Shown here: positions 8,863-18,108 of the stretch, piece by piece
How the letters are laid out: every line of letters starts with the position of its first letter
How positions within the stretch are numbered: position 1 is the stretch's first letter
DNA from: Helicobacter equorum
GTDB lineage: Bacteria; Campylobacterota; Campylobacteria; Campylobacterales; Helicobacteraceae
Direction of reading: 5' to 3'
DNA length: 64,000 nt
Assembly (NCBI RefSeq): GCF_900198655.1
Contig: NZ_FZPO01000009.1
Location: 1 to 64,000, forward strand
The notes under the pieces: model-generated
Told to the model about the DNA's origin: nothing
The model's input: only the letters and a program-made list of their open reading frames with translations
The model's database searches: none
Program-made: the position numbers and the translations under genes

Positions 8863-9981
8863 ATGTTATTGTTTACTCCAGGTCCAACACCAGTCTTAGA
8901 ATCTATCCGCAATGCTATGAGTGAACCCACACTCCACCACAGGACGCCCGAATTTGAAGCCATTTTTGCGCGTGTGAGAGAAAATCTCAAAAAACTTCTC
9001 AACCTCCCAGAAGTGCTTATGCTAGCAAGTAGTGGTAGTGGTGCTATGGAAGCATGTGTAAGGACATTTACCAAAAACAAAGTGCTTGTGGTAAATAGCG
9101 GTAAGTTTGGAGAAAGATTTGCAAAAATCGCACAAGCCTACAATATCCCACACACACAAATACAGCATTCTTGGGATACTCCAGTAAGCCTCAATGAAGT
9201 GCTTGAAGCATTTACAAATGATAGCGATCTTGATTGTATATGTATGCAAATGTGTGAATCCGCGGGAGGATTACGCCACCCTGTAGAAGACATAGCTAGA
9301 GAAGTAAAAAAATTAAAGCCAAATGCTATGGTTGTTGTAGATTCTATCACGGCTATGGGAGTAGAACCTATCGACACAACACATATCGATGCGCTCATAG
9401 GTGGATCACAAAAAGCATTTATGCTACCACCGGGCTTAAGCATTATCGCGCTTTCACAAAATGCTATTGATATGGCAAATGAACGCAATATAGGATTTTA
9501 TTTTAATCTCAAAACCGAACTAAAAAACCAAACCCAAAATACAACTGCATGGACTGCCCCCACAACTATCATTCAAGGACTTTACAGATACTTTGAGCTT
9601 GTAGAGGAAATGGGTGGAATCCAAAATATATATGCACAAACTAGAGCACGATCATTAGCAAGCAATGAAGCCCTTAAGGCATTGGGGCTTACTATTTATC
9701 CAAAAACTCCGGCACTAGCAATGAGCACGATCTATGATGAAGCACATGCAAGCACATTGCGTAAGATTCTCAAGACAGATTTTGCACTCAATGCCGCTGG
9801 TGGGCAAGATCACTTAAAAACAAGTATTATACGATTTAATCATATGGGGATTATCCCCGTGTATGAAACTGCGTGGATGGTCAATGCGCTAGAGTTTGCA
9901 CTCCAAAAGGCTGGATTGCGAACATTTGATGGCACAGCTAATGCGGTATTTTTGCAAAAATATTATGCATTACTTAGCTAG
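8863..9981 (+). CDS. Class V PLP-dependent aminotransferase
   Basis: A 372-residue fold-type I PLP enzyme of the alanine-glyoxylate / serine-pyruvate aminotransferase group. N-terminal LLFTPGPTPVLESIR and LHHRTPEF are family hallmarks. VVVDSITAMGVEP contains the PLP-nitrogen aspartate, GGSQKAFMLPPG the Schiff-base lysine, and a C-terminal RFNHMG the carboxylate-binding arginine. Substrate cannot be decided: serine, alanine or glyoxylate are all plausible, and similar proteins have been annotated as phosphoserine aminotransferase-like or hydrogenase small subunit. AAGGAG precedes the ATG. It lies 21 bases after nusA and five before miaA. Confidence 0.85.
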   Translation: MLLFTPGPTPVLESIRNAMSEPTLHHRTPEFEAIFARVRENLKKLLNLPEVLMLASSGSGAMEACVRTFTKNKVLVVNSGKFGERFAKIAQAYNIPHTQIQHSWDTPVSLNEVLEAFTNDSDLDCICMQMCESAGGLRHPVEDIAREVKKLKPNAMVVVDSITAMGVEPIDTTHIDALIGGSQKAFMLPPGLSIIALSQNAIDMANERNIGFYFNLKTELKNQTQNTTAWTAPTTIIQGLYRYFELVEEMGGIQNIYAQTRARSLASNEALKALGLTIYPKTPALAMSTIYDEAHASTLRKILKTDFALNAAGGQDHLKTSIIRFNHMGIIPVYETAWMVNALEFALQKAGLRTFDGTANAVFLQKYYALLS

Positions 9982-9986
9982 ATTCT

Positions 9987-10919
9987 ATGCAAATCTTTGC
10001 ACTCATCGGATCGAGTGGTAGTGGCAAAAGTGCGCTAGGAATAGAGCTTGCCACGCGCTATGATGGAGAGATTTTTTCATTAGATTCATTAAGCATCTAT
10101 CGGTATATTACTATCGCTTCTGCCAAACCAAGTCCACAAGACTTAGCAAAAGTCAGACATTATGGGATTGATGAGTTAGATCCACACCAACCCTGCAATG
10201 TGATGACATTTTGGCAAAGTTTAGAATCTGCACTCACACAAGCAAAATCCAAAGGAAAAAGGACATTTTTTATTGTAGGAGGATCAAGCTTTTATCTAAA
10301 AAGTATGATTGAAGGCTTAAGCCCTATGCCACAACTCACACAAGAGGTATCACGCGCAATACACAATCACATAGCTACTATTCCAAAACCCTATGAGTTT
10401 TTATCTCACATTGATTCTCTATATGTGCAAACACTACAGCCTACCGATACATACAGAATCCACAAAGCCCTTGAAATATATTTTGCTACAGACACAATTC
10501 CAAGCGTGTATTTTGCTACACATCCTAAACAAAAATTTTTAGCTTTAGAAAATATACCTATTTTGGTGCTTGATATGCCTAGAGACATCTTGCGAAAAAG
10601 GATAAACATACGCACACACGCGATGATTTCTCAAGGTTTGCTTGATGAAGTGCGATTTTTGCATGATAATTATCCAGCACATTCCCAAAGTCTCAAGGCT
10701 ATAGGCATTAAAGAAAGTCTAGAATTTCTTGCAACAAACAATAGCGACACCAAAATGCTACATACACTGATAAGCACACACACCGCACAACTCGCCAAAA
10801 GGCAAAGTACTTTTAATCGCACACAATTTCGCAATGCCCTATTCTTAGATTCACACCAGATTCACGCTTACATCGCTTCACATGTGCAAGAACACCAAAA
10901 CACACACTCTAAATTGTAA
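9987..10919 (+). CDS. miaA: tRNA dimethylallyltransferase MiaA
   Basis: Transfers a dimethylallyl group to A37 of tRNA, producing the MiaB substrate. The 310-residue protein has the P-loop IGSSGSGKSALG, the D-S-L-S-I-Y segment, AKPSPQDL and FFIVGGSSFYLKS. AIGIKE and TAQLAKRQSTFNRTQFRN are the conserved tRNA-binding segments. It starts five bases after the aminotransferase, so is probably cotranscribed. The C-terminus is His/Gln-rich and ends just before a decayed gene fragment. Confidence 0.93.
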   Translation: MQIFALIGSSGSGKSALGIELATRYDGEIFSLDSLSIYRYITIASAKPSPQDLAKVRHYGIDELDPHQPCNVMTFWQSLESALTQAKSKGKRTFFIVGGSSFYLKSMIEGLSPMPQLTQEVSRAIHNHIATIPKPYEFLSHIDSLYVQTLQPTDTYRIHKALEIYFATDTIPSVYFATHPKQKFLALENIPILVLDMPRDILRKRINIRTHAMISQGLLDEVRFLHDNYPAHSQSLKAIGIKESLEFLATNNSDTKMLHTLISTHTAQLAKRQSTFNRTQFRNALFLDSHQIHAYIASHVQEHQNTHSKL

Positions 10920-10924
10920 AATAA

Positions 10925-11143
10925 AACAAGCACTATATAAACACACTTCTTGCAAAAGAATATGGCATAAAAACAATAGTGTTTGCAGAAGCAACAATTA
11001 AAATCCTTATTCTGATGGAGAAGACTTTCACGGAAAAGTTGTAAGTTTTAAACTCTTGGGATATACAAAAAGATGCCATTCATAACTTTATGTACGGATC
11101 ACAGATAAAACCTGCGTATGATTTATTACTTGGTAGATTCTAA
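10925..11143 (+). pseudogene. Decayed unidentified gene fragment
   Basis: Between convergent miaA and rnhA, three short frames read on like one protein: HYINTLLAKEYGIKTIVFAE, then NPYSDGEDFHGKVVSFKLLG, then DAIHNFMYGSQIKPAYDLLL and a stop at 11141-11143. At least two frameshifts separate them and no start codon is evident. I do not recognise the family. The fragment overlaps the last bases of rnhA. Chance is possible, but the protein-like composition across consecutive frames argues for a relic. Confidence 0.45.
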
Positions 11144-11557
11144 AATTTTGAACGCTTCTTGTTTGGCAATCTTATCGCACTCTTCATTAAGTGCAATGCC
11201 TGAATGCCCCTTAATCCAAGTCGCGTGAATCTTGTGTTTTTGTGCAACTTCTATATATCTTCGCCACAAATCAGGATTTTTTACCTTAGCGAAATCCTTT
11301 ATTATCCAATTTGCAAGCCATACATTGATACCCTCACACACATACTTAGAATCGCTATAAATTTCTACACAACAAGGCTCTTTGAGTGCTTCAAGAGATG
11401 AAATAACAGCTTGAAGCTCCATACGATTATTGGTTGTGTGCGCTTCTCCACCACTTATGACTTTGCGAGTGGATTTAAACTCCAAAATCCCACACCAACC
11501 ACCCGCACCGGGATTGCCCAATGATGAACCATCACAATAAAGAGTAACGGATTTCAT
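11126..11557 (-). CDS. rnhA: Ribonuclease HI
   Basis: Degrades RNA in RNA-DNA hybrids. The RNase H fold is complete: YCDGSSLGNPGAGGW (first catalytic Asp), NNRMELQAV (Glu), IYSDSKYV (Asp) and WIKGHSGIALNEECD (His and last Asp). The start is placed at MKSVTLYCDG, giving 143 residues, because the possible upstream extension MTFCVLCEKAK is not family-like. The gene then overlaps the upstream TPR gene by 26 bases. Confidence 0.93.
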   Translation of the reverse strand: MKSVTLYCDGSSLGNPGAGGWCGILEFKSTRKVISGGEAHTTNNRMELQAVISSLEALKEPCCVEIYSDSKYVCEGINVWLANWIIKDFAKVKNPDLWRRYIEVAQKHKIHATWIKGHSGIALNEECDKIAKQEAFKILESTK

Positions 11558-12620
11558 CTTTGCTTTCTCGCACAGAACACAAAACGTCAAAGCTCAAAAG
11601 TGCATTACAAGTGGGACATCGTTGATTTTCTAGAGGAAAAATCCCCTTGCATTCGCTACAACGATATTCAAAATGCAAATCCACACTAAAATTCGAATAT
11701 GCGCGTAGCAAACGAAGTGTTTCTAACTCAAATTTTGCACATTCTTGCATACTAGATTCGTGTGATATATGAGATTGCTCACGTGCTCTATAAATTTCAA
11801 TAATCTTTTGATTTGTAAGACTCTCAAGTGGGACTTCACTTTTGGGACAATGCCAAAATACATCAAGGAGATTTTCTATATTGCGTGCTTCCTGTGCCTT
11901 TTGCCAAAAAAGTGCAAGATTATAATTCCTATAATACATTAAAATAGGCTTTTCTAACCTCGGAAAAATAGCCTTTAGCGCCTCCAATTTAGGCACTTTA
12001 TCTTCAAACGCACTCTCTTCATCAGCAAAAATACACACACTCTCTAAATACGCACGATTATGCGATAAGGTTTCGAAATACTTTGTGTCATCAAGATTTC
12101 CAGATTGCTCATAAATCTCTTGCAAACAATCTACTACATCAATCGCCTTTTCATACTCATTAAGCTTCTCATAAATCCTAAGTAGATAAAACAAAGCTTC
12201 TGGATTTCTAGGAAAATTTTTGACAATCTCCAAAAATACATTTTTGGCGCGTTGTAAAAATCCTGATTGAAAATGCGCCACACCAAGTGCATACAAAATA
12301 TGAACTTTATCCTGTGTAGATGTGCTAGGGTTGGTGTTTAATATACTTGTATAGATCTTGATAGCTTCTTGAATATTACCACTTTGAATATAGGCATTGG
12401 CGATAAATTCTAGCGTTGGAATCGCATTTTTGTTTAGCTTTAAAAACTCTTCAACACCATCTTTTATCCCCAAAAATTCATAAGATTTTTTCAAATCTTC
12501 AAGAGAATTCACACGCTTTCGATCCTTTAGGCGGTTGCGAATAAAATCTAGCACACCGACAATAGCAATAATCATAAAAACAAGGATAATGCCAAAAAGC
12601 GGATCTTGATACCACTGCAT
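11532..12620 (-). CDS. LapB (YciM)-like TPR protein with rubredoxin-type zinc ribbon
   Basis: An N-terminal membrane anchor (DPLFGIILVFMIIAIVGVLDF) is followed by several tetratricopeptide repeats and a C-terminal ribbon, CSECKGIFPLENQRCPTC. This architecture is that of LapB, which in enterobacteria binds FtsH and LpxC and restrains LPS synthesis. Whether it does so here is inference, although ftsH is in the window. The start is placed at MQWYQDPLFG; the longer possible start adds a basic stretch overlapping the preceding gene. It sits two bases after the peptidyl-prolyl isomerase gene. Confidence 0.75.
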   Translation of the reverse strand: MQWYQDPLFGIILVFMIIAIVGVLDFIRNRLKDRKRVNSLEDLKKSYEFLGIKDGVEEFLKLNKNAIPTLEFIANAYIQSGNIQEAIKIYTSILNTNPSTSTQDKVHILYALGVAHFQSGFLQRAKNVFLEIVKNFPRNPEALFYLLRIYEKLNEYEKAIDVVDCLQEIYEQSGNLDDTKYFETLSHNRAYLESVCIFADEESAFEDKVPKLEALKAIFPRLEKPILMYYRNYNLALFWQKAQEARNIENLLDVFWHCPKSEVPLESLTNQKIIEIYRAREQSHISHESSMQECAKFELETLRLLRAYSNFSVDLHFEYRCSECKGIFPLENQRCPTCNALLSFDVLCSVRESKDEIRYSLL

Positions 12621-12621
12621 A

Positions 12622-13455
12622 TTATTCTCGTAAATAGACGATCTTAGCACTCGCGCGAATCTTGGCAAAGTGTTCTTTAATGATGCTTTGCTCTTTTTGT
12701 GCCATTACCCGCTGATTGACCATAGGCTTAGCTTCCTCATAACTCATAAGCTTCTCTCCAAGCTTTTCAAGCACCAAAAAACTCGCAAGAACATTATTTC
12801 CTGCATTAAGCACAGGCGTAAAATCCCCTTTTGGTGTTGTAACAAATACTTGAGCAATTTGTGGTGAAAGGATATGCATATTGATTGTTTCTTCTTGTTT
12901 TTGCACGCCTTCGATATTCTTCTTTGGATCTTTCATAGCCTTTTGAAGCAACGCATCGCTTGAAGTGCTATAACGCATAACTTTGACACTAGATGGGACT
13001 TCAAAATCTTTTTTATGTGCATTATAATAGGCAAATAATTCGCTTTCATCGGTAATATTGACATTACTAGCAAGAATTTTTTGCATTAATTCACGCGTTT
13101 GGAGTTGTTTTTTGAGATCAGATCGATATACCTGATAACTCACCCCTTCTCTAGCAAGTTGTGCAATAAGCGCATTTTTGTTGATACCATTGCTTGAGGC
13201 AATACGCCCAATTTCATCATCAATCTTAAATTCATCAATGCTAATCTTAAAACGCTCAATCTCATCATCTTTCAAACGCTCATTAATCAATAAATCAATG
13301 GCTTGTTGCCTATCAACTTTCATAGTTTTTTGCATTTTTTCTATCTCATGCAATGTTATAGCATATCCATTGACACGCACCGCTACACCAGCTATAACAT
13401 CACTTGCTACTACCATACTCCCAAACCACAGACACATAATAAGCACATATCGCAT
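12622..13455 (-). CDS. SurA/PpiC-like periplasmic peptidyl-prolyl isomerase
   Basis: MRYVLIMCLWFGSMVVA is a clear signal peptide, so this ATG is preferred over one 15 codons upstream that would overlap cheB further. It is followed by GVAVRVNGYAITLHEIEK and RQQAIDLLINERL, the SurA N-terminal chaperone pattern. A helical stretch precedes a short parvulin-like region near the C-terminus (VFVTTPKGDFTPVLNAG). It likely assists outer-membrane protein folding. About 277 residues, shorter than E. coli SurA and with one isomerase-like domain. Confidence 0.7.
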   Translation of the reverse strand: MRYVLIMCLWFGSMVVASDVIAGVAVRVNGYAITLHEIEKMQKTMKVDRQQAIDLLINERLKDDEIERFKISIDEFKIDDEIGRIASSNGINKNALIAQLAREGVSYQVYRSDLKKQLQTRELMQKILASNVNITDESELFAYYNAHKKDFEVPSSVKVMRYSTSSDALLQKAMKDPKKNIEGVQKQEETINMHILSPQIAQVFVTTPKGDFTPVLNAGNNVLASFLVLEKLGEKLMSYEEAKPMVNQRVMAQKEQSIIKEHFAKIRASAKIVYLRE

Positions 13456-13459
13456 ATTT

Positions 13460-14110
13460 CTAACCTTTAAAATTACTAATATATTCAATAATTTGCTCAA
13501 GACTTAGCGTATACTTTGCTCCACCAACCTCAATAGCTCTTTTTGGCATACCAAAAACCACGCAACTTTGCTCATCTTGTGCAATAGTAATAGCACCATT
13601 TTGATACATTTCTTTTAATCCTATACTCCCATCATCGCCCATACCGGTAAGAATCACGCCAAGTGCATTTTTTCCTGCCACATTATTCACATTGCGAAAC
13701 AAAATATCCACACTAGGTTTGTGTCGGGAGATTCTAGGACCATCTATGGGCTTTGCAAAATAATGTCCATTTTCATAACTCAATGATATATGTGAATCTC
13801 CACTTGCAAGATATGCGTAGGATTGCTCAAGACGCATTTTTTGTGTTACCTCAAAAATATCAAGCTCTGAAAGAGAATCTAAACGTCTAGCAAAAGAAGA
13901 ACCAAAAGTTTTTGGAATATGTTGAACTACGACAATTGGTGGCAATCCTCTAGGAAGTTTTGAAAAAATCACGCTAAGTGCATCAACACCACCTGTGCTC
14001 GCACCTATAGCGATAAGTTTTGGGCGTATCAAATCCTTGCATGGCTTACTCTCTAGCAAGGTATCTGGATGGAGTTTTTGACCTGTAGCTAATTCTTTTG
14101 AATCTATCAT
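13460..14110 (-). CDS. cheB: CheB-type protein-glutamate methylesterase without receiver domain
   Basis: Removes methyl groups from chemoreceptors. The 216 residues comprise only the catalytic domain: LIAIGASTGGVDAL (catalytic Ser), VVVQHIPKTFGSSFA (His), and VILTGMGDDGSIGLKEM (Asp). The response-regulator domain of E. coli CheB is absent, as in Campylobacter, so activity is not controlled by CheA phosphorylation in the usual way. It follows cheR by eight bases. H. pylori is known to lack CheB and CheR. Confidence 0.9.
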   Translation of the reverse strand: MIDSKELATGQKLHPDTLLESKPCKDLIRPKLIAIGASTGGVDALSVIFSKLPRGLPPIVVVQHIPKTFGSSFARRLDSLSELDIFEVTQKMRLEQSYAYLASGDSHISLSYENGHYFAKPIDGPRISRHKPSVDILFRNVNNVAGKNALGVILTGMGDDGSIGLKEMYQNGAITIAQDEQSCVVFGMPKRAIEVGGAKYTLSLEQIIEYISNFKG

Positions 14111-14118
14111 TGTCTCCC

Positions 14119-14952
14119 TTATCGCTGCCGAATAAAAATTTTATGCCCAAGCTTTTCTGTGTCATTTGCTAAATCATAAAGGCTTTCGGAATGCCCCAAG
14201 TAAAATGTCCCACCAATTTTTAGCAAAGAAAAGAGGCGTTGCAAAATATTCTCTTGATCGGGTTTAGTAAAATAAATAAGAATATTTCTACAAAACACTA
14301 TATCAAATTCTTCGTTACTAAAAGGATATCTTTTAGCAAAAAGATTTAATTGCTTAAAAGTTATCATATTTTTAAGCTTTGGTTTGGCGCAAAGATGGCG
14401 TATTTTTTCAGATTCATCAACAACATCAAAAAACCCTAAGGTCTCACTCTCCGCCCACTTAGGCCACTTTTCCATTAAAGGATTGATCGTATATTTTCCT
14501 TCTTTGGCAACCTCTAGCACTTGTGTGTCAATATCTGTAGCAATAATCTCAACTTGTGTGCTAGTATTATAAATTTTTTTGGCATATGCCACCGTAGCAG
14601 CAATAGAATACGGCTCCTGTCCTGTAGAAGATGCACAACAATAAATTCTAATACGCGATTGTGTCTTAAAAAGCTGCGGCAAAACCCTATCAAGCAAATC
14701 ATCAAAATGAAAGCTTTCGCGGAAAAAATCTGTCTTGTTGGTGGTAAAAACATTGATAAAAGCTTGTTCGATATTTTTATCTTTTGTCACCTCTGCAAGT
14801 AGGCTCTCTACACTCTCACAATGCGTATCTTTCATAAGTTTTAGGACACGATTTTTTGCCATAGCAAATTTAGAATCTACAATGGCAATCCCTGAAAGCT
14901 CATAAATTTTCTCTTGCAAAAGTTTAAAATGCTTAGCATCAATATGAATCAT
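14119..14952 (-). CDS. cheR: CheR chemoreceptor methyltransferase
   Basis: Methylates glutamates on chemoreceptors using SAM. The 277 residues show an N-terminal CheR all-alpha domain and the SAM site YCCASSTGQEPYSIAA, where many homologues have STGEEPYS. IIATDIDTQVLEVAKEG and FDIVFCRNILIYF follow. The protein is of full length and adjoins cheB, forming an adaptation pair. Confidence 0.92.
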   Translation of the reverse strand: MIHIDAKHFKLLQEKIYELSGIAIVDSKFAMAKNRVLKLMKDTHCESVESLLAEVTKDKNIEQAFINVFTTNKTDFFRESFHFDDLLDRVLPQLFKTQSRIRIYCCASSTGQEPYSIAATVAYAKKIYNTSTQVEIIATDIDTQVLEVAKEGKYTINPLMEKWPKWAESETLGFFDVVDESEKIRHLCAKPKLKNMITFKQLNLFAKRYPFSNEEFDIVFCRNILIYFTKPDQENILQRLFSLLKIGGTFYLGHSESLYDLANDTEKLGHKIFIRQR

Positions 14953-14962
14953 AAATCATTCT

Positions 14963-16390
14963 TTATTTTAGGATAATGGTTTTAATTCCATTTCGAGAAT
15001 ATACCAAGATTCTCTTGTTTTTGTTTTTAAACTTGCCCAAAGCTGCCAAAAAATCTGATGTTCTTGTAATGTTGCTATTCTCAACTTGCGCTATCACGTC
15101 ACCTATACTAAATCCGGCTTTATGGGCTAATGAATCTCTTTTTACCTCCACAACCACTACACCTCGCACATTATCTGGGATTCTGTAGCGTTGGCGCAAA
15201 GTTTGAGTGATTTCACTTACCTCTAAACCATTAATACCTCCATTGGCATTCTTTGGAGTATTTTGTTCTTCATCCATTTTGTATGATTCATCACTGCTAA
15301 GCTCTCCTAACACAACTTGAGTCATGCGCTCTTGTTTGTCACGCACATATTTAATGGTAACTTTTTGTGTGGGCGGAAGCATACCAATAAGATTTTTAAG
15401 ATCCTGTGCGCTTGTAATTTTTTTGCCATCTACTTGCGTGATAAGATCCCATATCATAAGACCAGCTTTTGCTGCTGGAGATTGTGGCTCAATACTAATA
15501 AGCAATGCTCCCTCTCTTTGTCCATAGGTTTCTTGTAAATCCTCACTCACATCTTGGATTCCCACACCTAAATACCCTCGTTTGACTGAACCTTTTTCGA
15601 TAAGCTCTTTGGCAATTTTTTTAACCATCTCAGAAGGAATCGCAAAACCTACACCATGATTACCACCTGTGCGTGAAAGAATCGCAGTATTTATCCCTAT
15701 GAGTGCTCCACGAGAATCTATCAATGCTCCGCCACTATTGCCCGGGTTGATAGATGCATCTGTTTGGATAAAATTTTCATAATCATTAATCCCTATGCCA
15801 CTTTTATTGAGGGCAGAAACGATACCTTGTGTTACCGTCTCTCCGACGCCAAATGGATTACCTATGGCAAAAACTACATCACCTACTTGCACCGCATCAC
15901 TATTAGCAAAACCAATAGATGGTGTGTTGGCGTCTATTTTAATAACAGCAAGATCACTGCGAGAATCTGCACCTATAATTTTGGCAGTATATTCTTTGGT
16001 GCTACCAGAGAGTGAGACAAGAATCTTATCGGCACCATCTATGACATGATGATTGGTAATAATATATCCATCGGTGGAGATAAGCACACCACTTCCCAAA
16101 CTTCGCTCGATTCTATCTCTTGGAATCTGCCCATACACATCGCCAAAAAATTGTTGAAAAAATGGATCATTAAACATAGGGTGGTTAGGAATTGTGTTTG
16201 AAACTTGTTTTTGCGTAGAAATATTGACAACTGCCTTTGTCGCATCGCCTAATGAGGAAGCATAAGATTGAATACTTTGGGGAGAACTACTAGGATTTAG
16301 GCGTTCTTGCACATCCGGTGCATTTTTGAAATCAAAAGCCCCCATATACCCGACACTTGCTATCAATAAAATACGACACGCTTTTATCAT
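14963..16390 (-). CDS. htrA: HtrA/DegP serine protease-chaperone
   Basis: Periplasmic, and in Helicobacter and Campylobacter also secreted, trypsin-like protease that degrades misfolded proteins and can cleave E-cadherin. The 475 residues include an N-terminal signal sequence, the catalytic triad in TNHHVIDGA, SRSDLAVIK and NPGNSGGALID, and two PDZ domains (about 270-365 and 385-475). RGYLGVGIQDV opens the first and RGVVVVEVKRDS lies in the second. It begins the - strand run into cheR and cheB. Confidence 0.95.
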   Translation of the reverse strand: MIKACRILLIASVGYMGAFDFKNAPDVQERLNPSSSPQSIQSYASSLGDATKAVVNISTQKQVSNTIPNHPMFNDPFFQQFFGDVYGQIPRDRIERSLGSGVLISTDGYIITNHHVIDGADKILVSLSGSTKEYTAKIIGADSRSDLAVIKIDANTPSIGFANSDAVQVGDVVFAIGNPFGVGETVTQGIVSALNKSGIGINDYENFIQTDASINPGNSGGALIDSRGALIGINTAILSRTGGNHGVGFAIPSEMVKKIAKELIEKGSVKRGYLGVGIQDVSEDLQETYGQREGALLISIEPQSPAAKAGLMIWDLITQVDGKKITSAQDLKNLIGMLPPTQKVTIKYVRDKQERMTQVVLGELSSDESYKMDEEQNTPKNANGGINGLEVSEITQTLRQRYRIPDNVRGVVVVEVKRDSLAHKAGFSIGDVIAQVENSNITRTSDFLAALGKFKNKNKRILVYSRNGIKTIILK

Positions 16391-16642
16391 ACAAACTCCT
16401 TACTTTAGATTCTAAAATATGTAAATCGTTATTGTATTTGGTATTCTTAAATAATTACTAAAGTGAGTGAGCTTATAAGAATGCTTATCTCATGGAGACT
16501 ATGTCTATTTGTGCAAAAAATAAAAAAGCAAGATTATTAGAATCTTGTAATACTTTGTTACAAAAAAAGTGTATTATTCGCATTTTAAGAGATATAGGAA
16601 TTATTCTTATTTTCTCTATCTATGGTATTGTAAGGAGTATGT

Positions 16643-17137
16643 ATGCAAAAAATTGGGATTTTTTATGGGAGTGATTCTTCAAATACACAAAATATCTGCC
16701 AAAAAGTTGCTAAAGAACTTGGTGATGCAGAACTCTTTGATGTAGCAAAAGCTTCTAAAGAAGACTTTATGAAATTTAACAACCTCATTCTTGCCACACC
16801 TACCTATGGACATGGCGATTTACAAGATGATTGGGATAGTTTTTTAGATACACTAAATGAAGATGACTTTAGCGGAAAAGTAGTCGCTTTTATCGGCGTA
16901 GGAGACCAAGACACGTATAGCGATACATTCTGCAATGGCGTTTCTTATCTCTATCACAAAGCTACAAAAGCCAAACGCATTGGGCAAACCGCCAATGAAG
17001 GATATTACTTTGATGATACAGAATCGCTCGTTGATGGTAAGCTTGTAGGACTCTTGCTTGATGAAGATAATCAAGAAGATCTTAGCGATGATCGCATCAC
17101 TAAATGGGTGGCTCAGATAAAAAACGAATTTGTATAA
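16643..17137 (+). CDS. fldA: Flavodoxin FldA
   Basis: FMN electron carrier; in Helicobacter it accepts electrons from pyruvate oxidoreductase. The 164 residues have the phosphate loop IFYGSDSSNTQNI, ATPTYGHGDLQDDWDSF and VGDQDTYSDTFCNGV for isoalloxazine binding. TAAGGAG precedes the ATG. The 252 bases between htrA and this gene hold no other convincing gene. It is a candidate redox partner for Rieske oxygenases such as the CMAH-like protein, but nothing in the sequence links them. Confidence 0.95.
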   Translation: MQKIGIFYGSDSSNTQNICQKVAKELGDAELFDVAKASKEDFMKFNNLILATPTYGHGDLQDDWDSFLDTLNEDDFSGKVVAFIGVGDQDTYSDTFCNGVSYLYHKATKAKRIGQTANEGYYFDDTESLVDGKLVGLLLDEDNQEDLSDDRITKWVAQIKNEFV

Positions 17138-17138
17138 A

Positions 17139-17167
17139 ATATTTGGGTGCAATTTTGCCCCAAATAT
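17139..17167. terminator. Hairpin between convergent fldA and metF
   Basis: ATATTTGGG pairs with CCCAAATAT, with an inner GCA/TGC extension, one bulged T and an ATTT loop. It lies in the 43-base gap between converging genes, so it may end transcription from both sides. Flanking T-runs are weak. Confidence 0.55.
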
Positions 17168-17180
17168 AAAACATAAAATT

Positions 17181-18086
17181 TTATGATGGATAAAATTCTC
17201 TCACAAGCTCTAATTTATTGGCACTCATAAAATGTATTTTGTCATGTAGGCTTCGTAATTGATCCAATAACTCTCGCGATAATTCCAAGCCAACCTCATA
17301 TTCATTATCTTTGGCATTTCGTAGTTGGGTAATCCAAGCATCTGGGATAAACACGCCTGGTAGCTTATCGCGCAAAAAAATGGCGACTTTATAATTCACT
17401 ACTGGAAAAAATCCAAAAATTAGCGTGGTGTGTGTGCCAAGCTCGGCATTTATTTCGTTCAAACTTTGGAGAAGAAATTCTGCCATTTTTTTAGAATACA
17501 CAGGCTGTGTAAAAAGCGCGTATGGTTTGCCCTGTGAGATTTTTTTACGCATTTTGGTTTTAAGAGATTGGGGATTATTAGCATAGGAATTTATCACTTG
17601 AAAACCATAGATAGGCTCTATAGAATCTTTTAGGGCTTTGCCACTAAGCACCTTCCCTTCATTGAGATCGTGAATGATACGCATAAGCTTTAGGGAATTT
17701 TCCTCAAAAACACCCTTGGATTCTGCGCAATCTCCAAGCTTAATGGGATCGCCCGTAAGACACAAAAATGATCGCAAACCAAACTCATTTGCTGCCAAAA
17801 TATCTCCACACAATGCAATAGAATTACGATCGCGCATTCCAAGAGTGCATACAACAGGTCTGTGGGTGATATTCTGAAGTTTGATAGAGCTTAGAATCGA
17901 TGATGGTTTAAAATGCGCCAAAGGCGAATCGGTGCAAACAAATGCATCGATTGTCACCTCGCTAGAAAGCTTAAGAAGTTTCTCTACTTCTTTGCTTCCT
18001 GCAAGTGTCGGTGAAAGTGGTGGGGTAACCTCTAGGGTCAAAAGTCTTTGTTTTGTGCCAAGTTTGGCTACAAACTGCTCGATCAT
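17181..18086 (-). CDS. metF: Methylenetetrahydrofolate reductase MetF
   Basis: Reduces 5,10-methylene-THF to 5-methyl-THF, the methyl donor for methionine synthase. The 301-residue TIM-barrel protein has LTLEVTPPLSP (the catalytic Glu region), FLCLTGDPIKLGD and FTQPVYSKKMAEFLL, typical of MetF-family proteins. It follows metE by 22 bases on the same strand, so the two steps of methionine synthesis are likely cotranscribed. Some sequences of this group are less close to E. coli MetF than to fused homologues, so function is probable, not certain. Confidence 0.85.
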   Translation of the reverse strand: MIEQFVAKLGTKQRLLTLEVTPPLSPTLAGSKEVEKLLKLSSEVTIDAFVCTDSPLAHFKPSSILSSIKLQNITHRPVVCTLGMRDRNSIALCGDILAANEFGLRSFLCLTGDPIKLGDCAESKGVFEENSLKLMRIIHDLNEGKVLSGKALKDSIEPIYGFQVINSYANNPQSLKTKMRKKISQGKPYALFTQPVYSKKMAEFLLQSLNEINAELGTHTTLIFGFFPVVNYKVAIFLRDKLPGVFIPDAWITQLRNAKDNEYEVGLELSRELLDQLRSLHDKIHFMSANKLELVREFYPS

Positions 18087-18108
18087 CTCGTGTTTCTTTG
18101 TATGGATC

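Noticed and set aside
16492-16674. Small gene between htrA and fldA
   Set aside because: It runs into fldA in another frame and has no recognisable features; more likely promoter and leader DNA.
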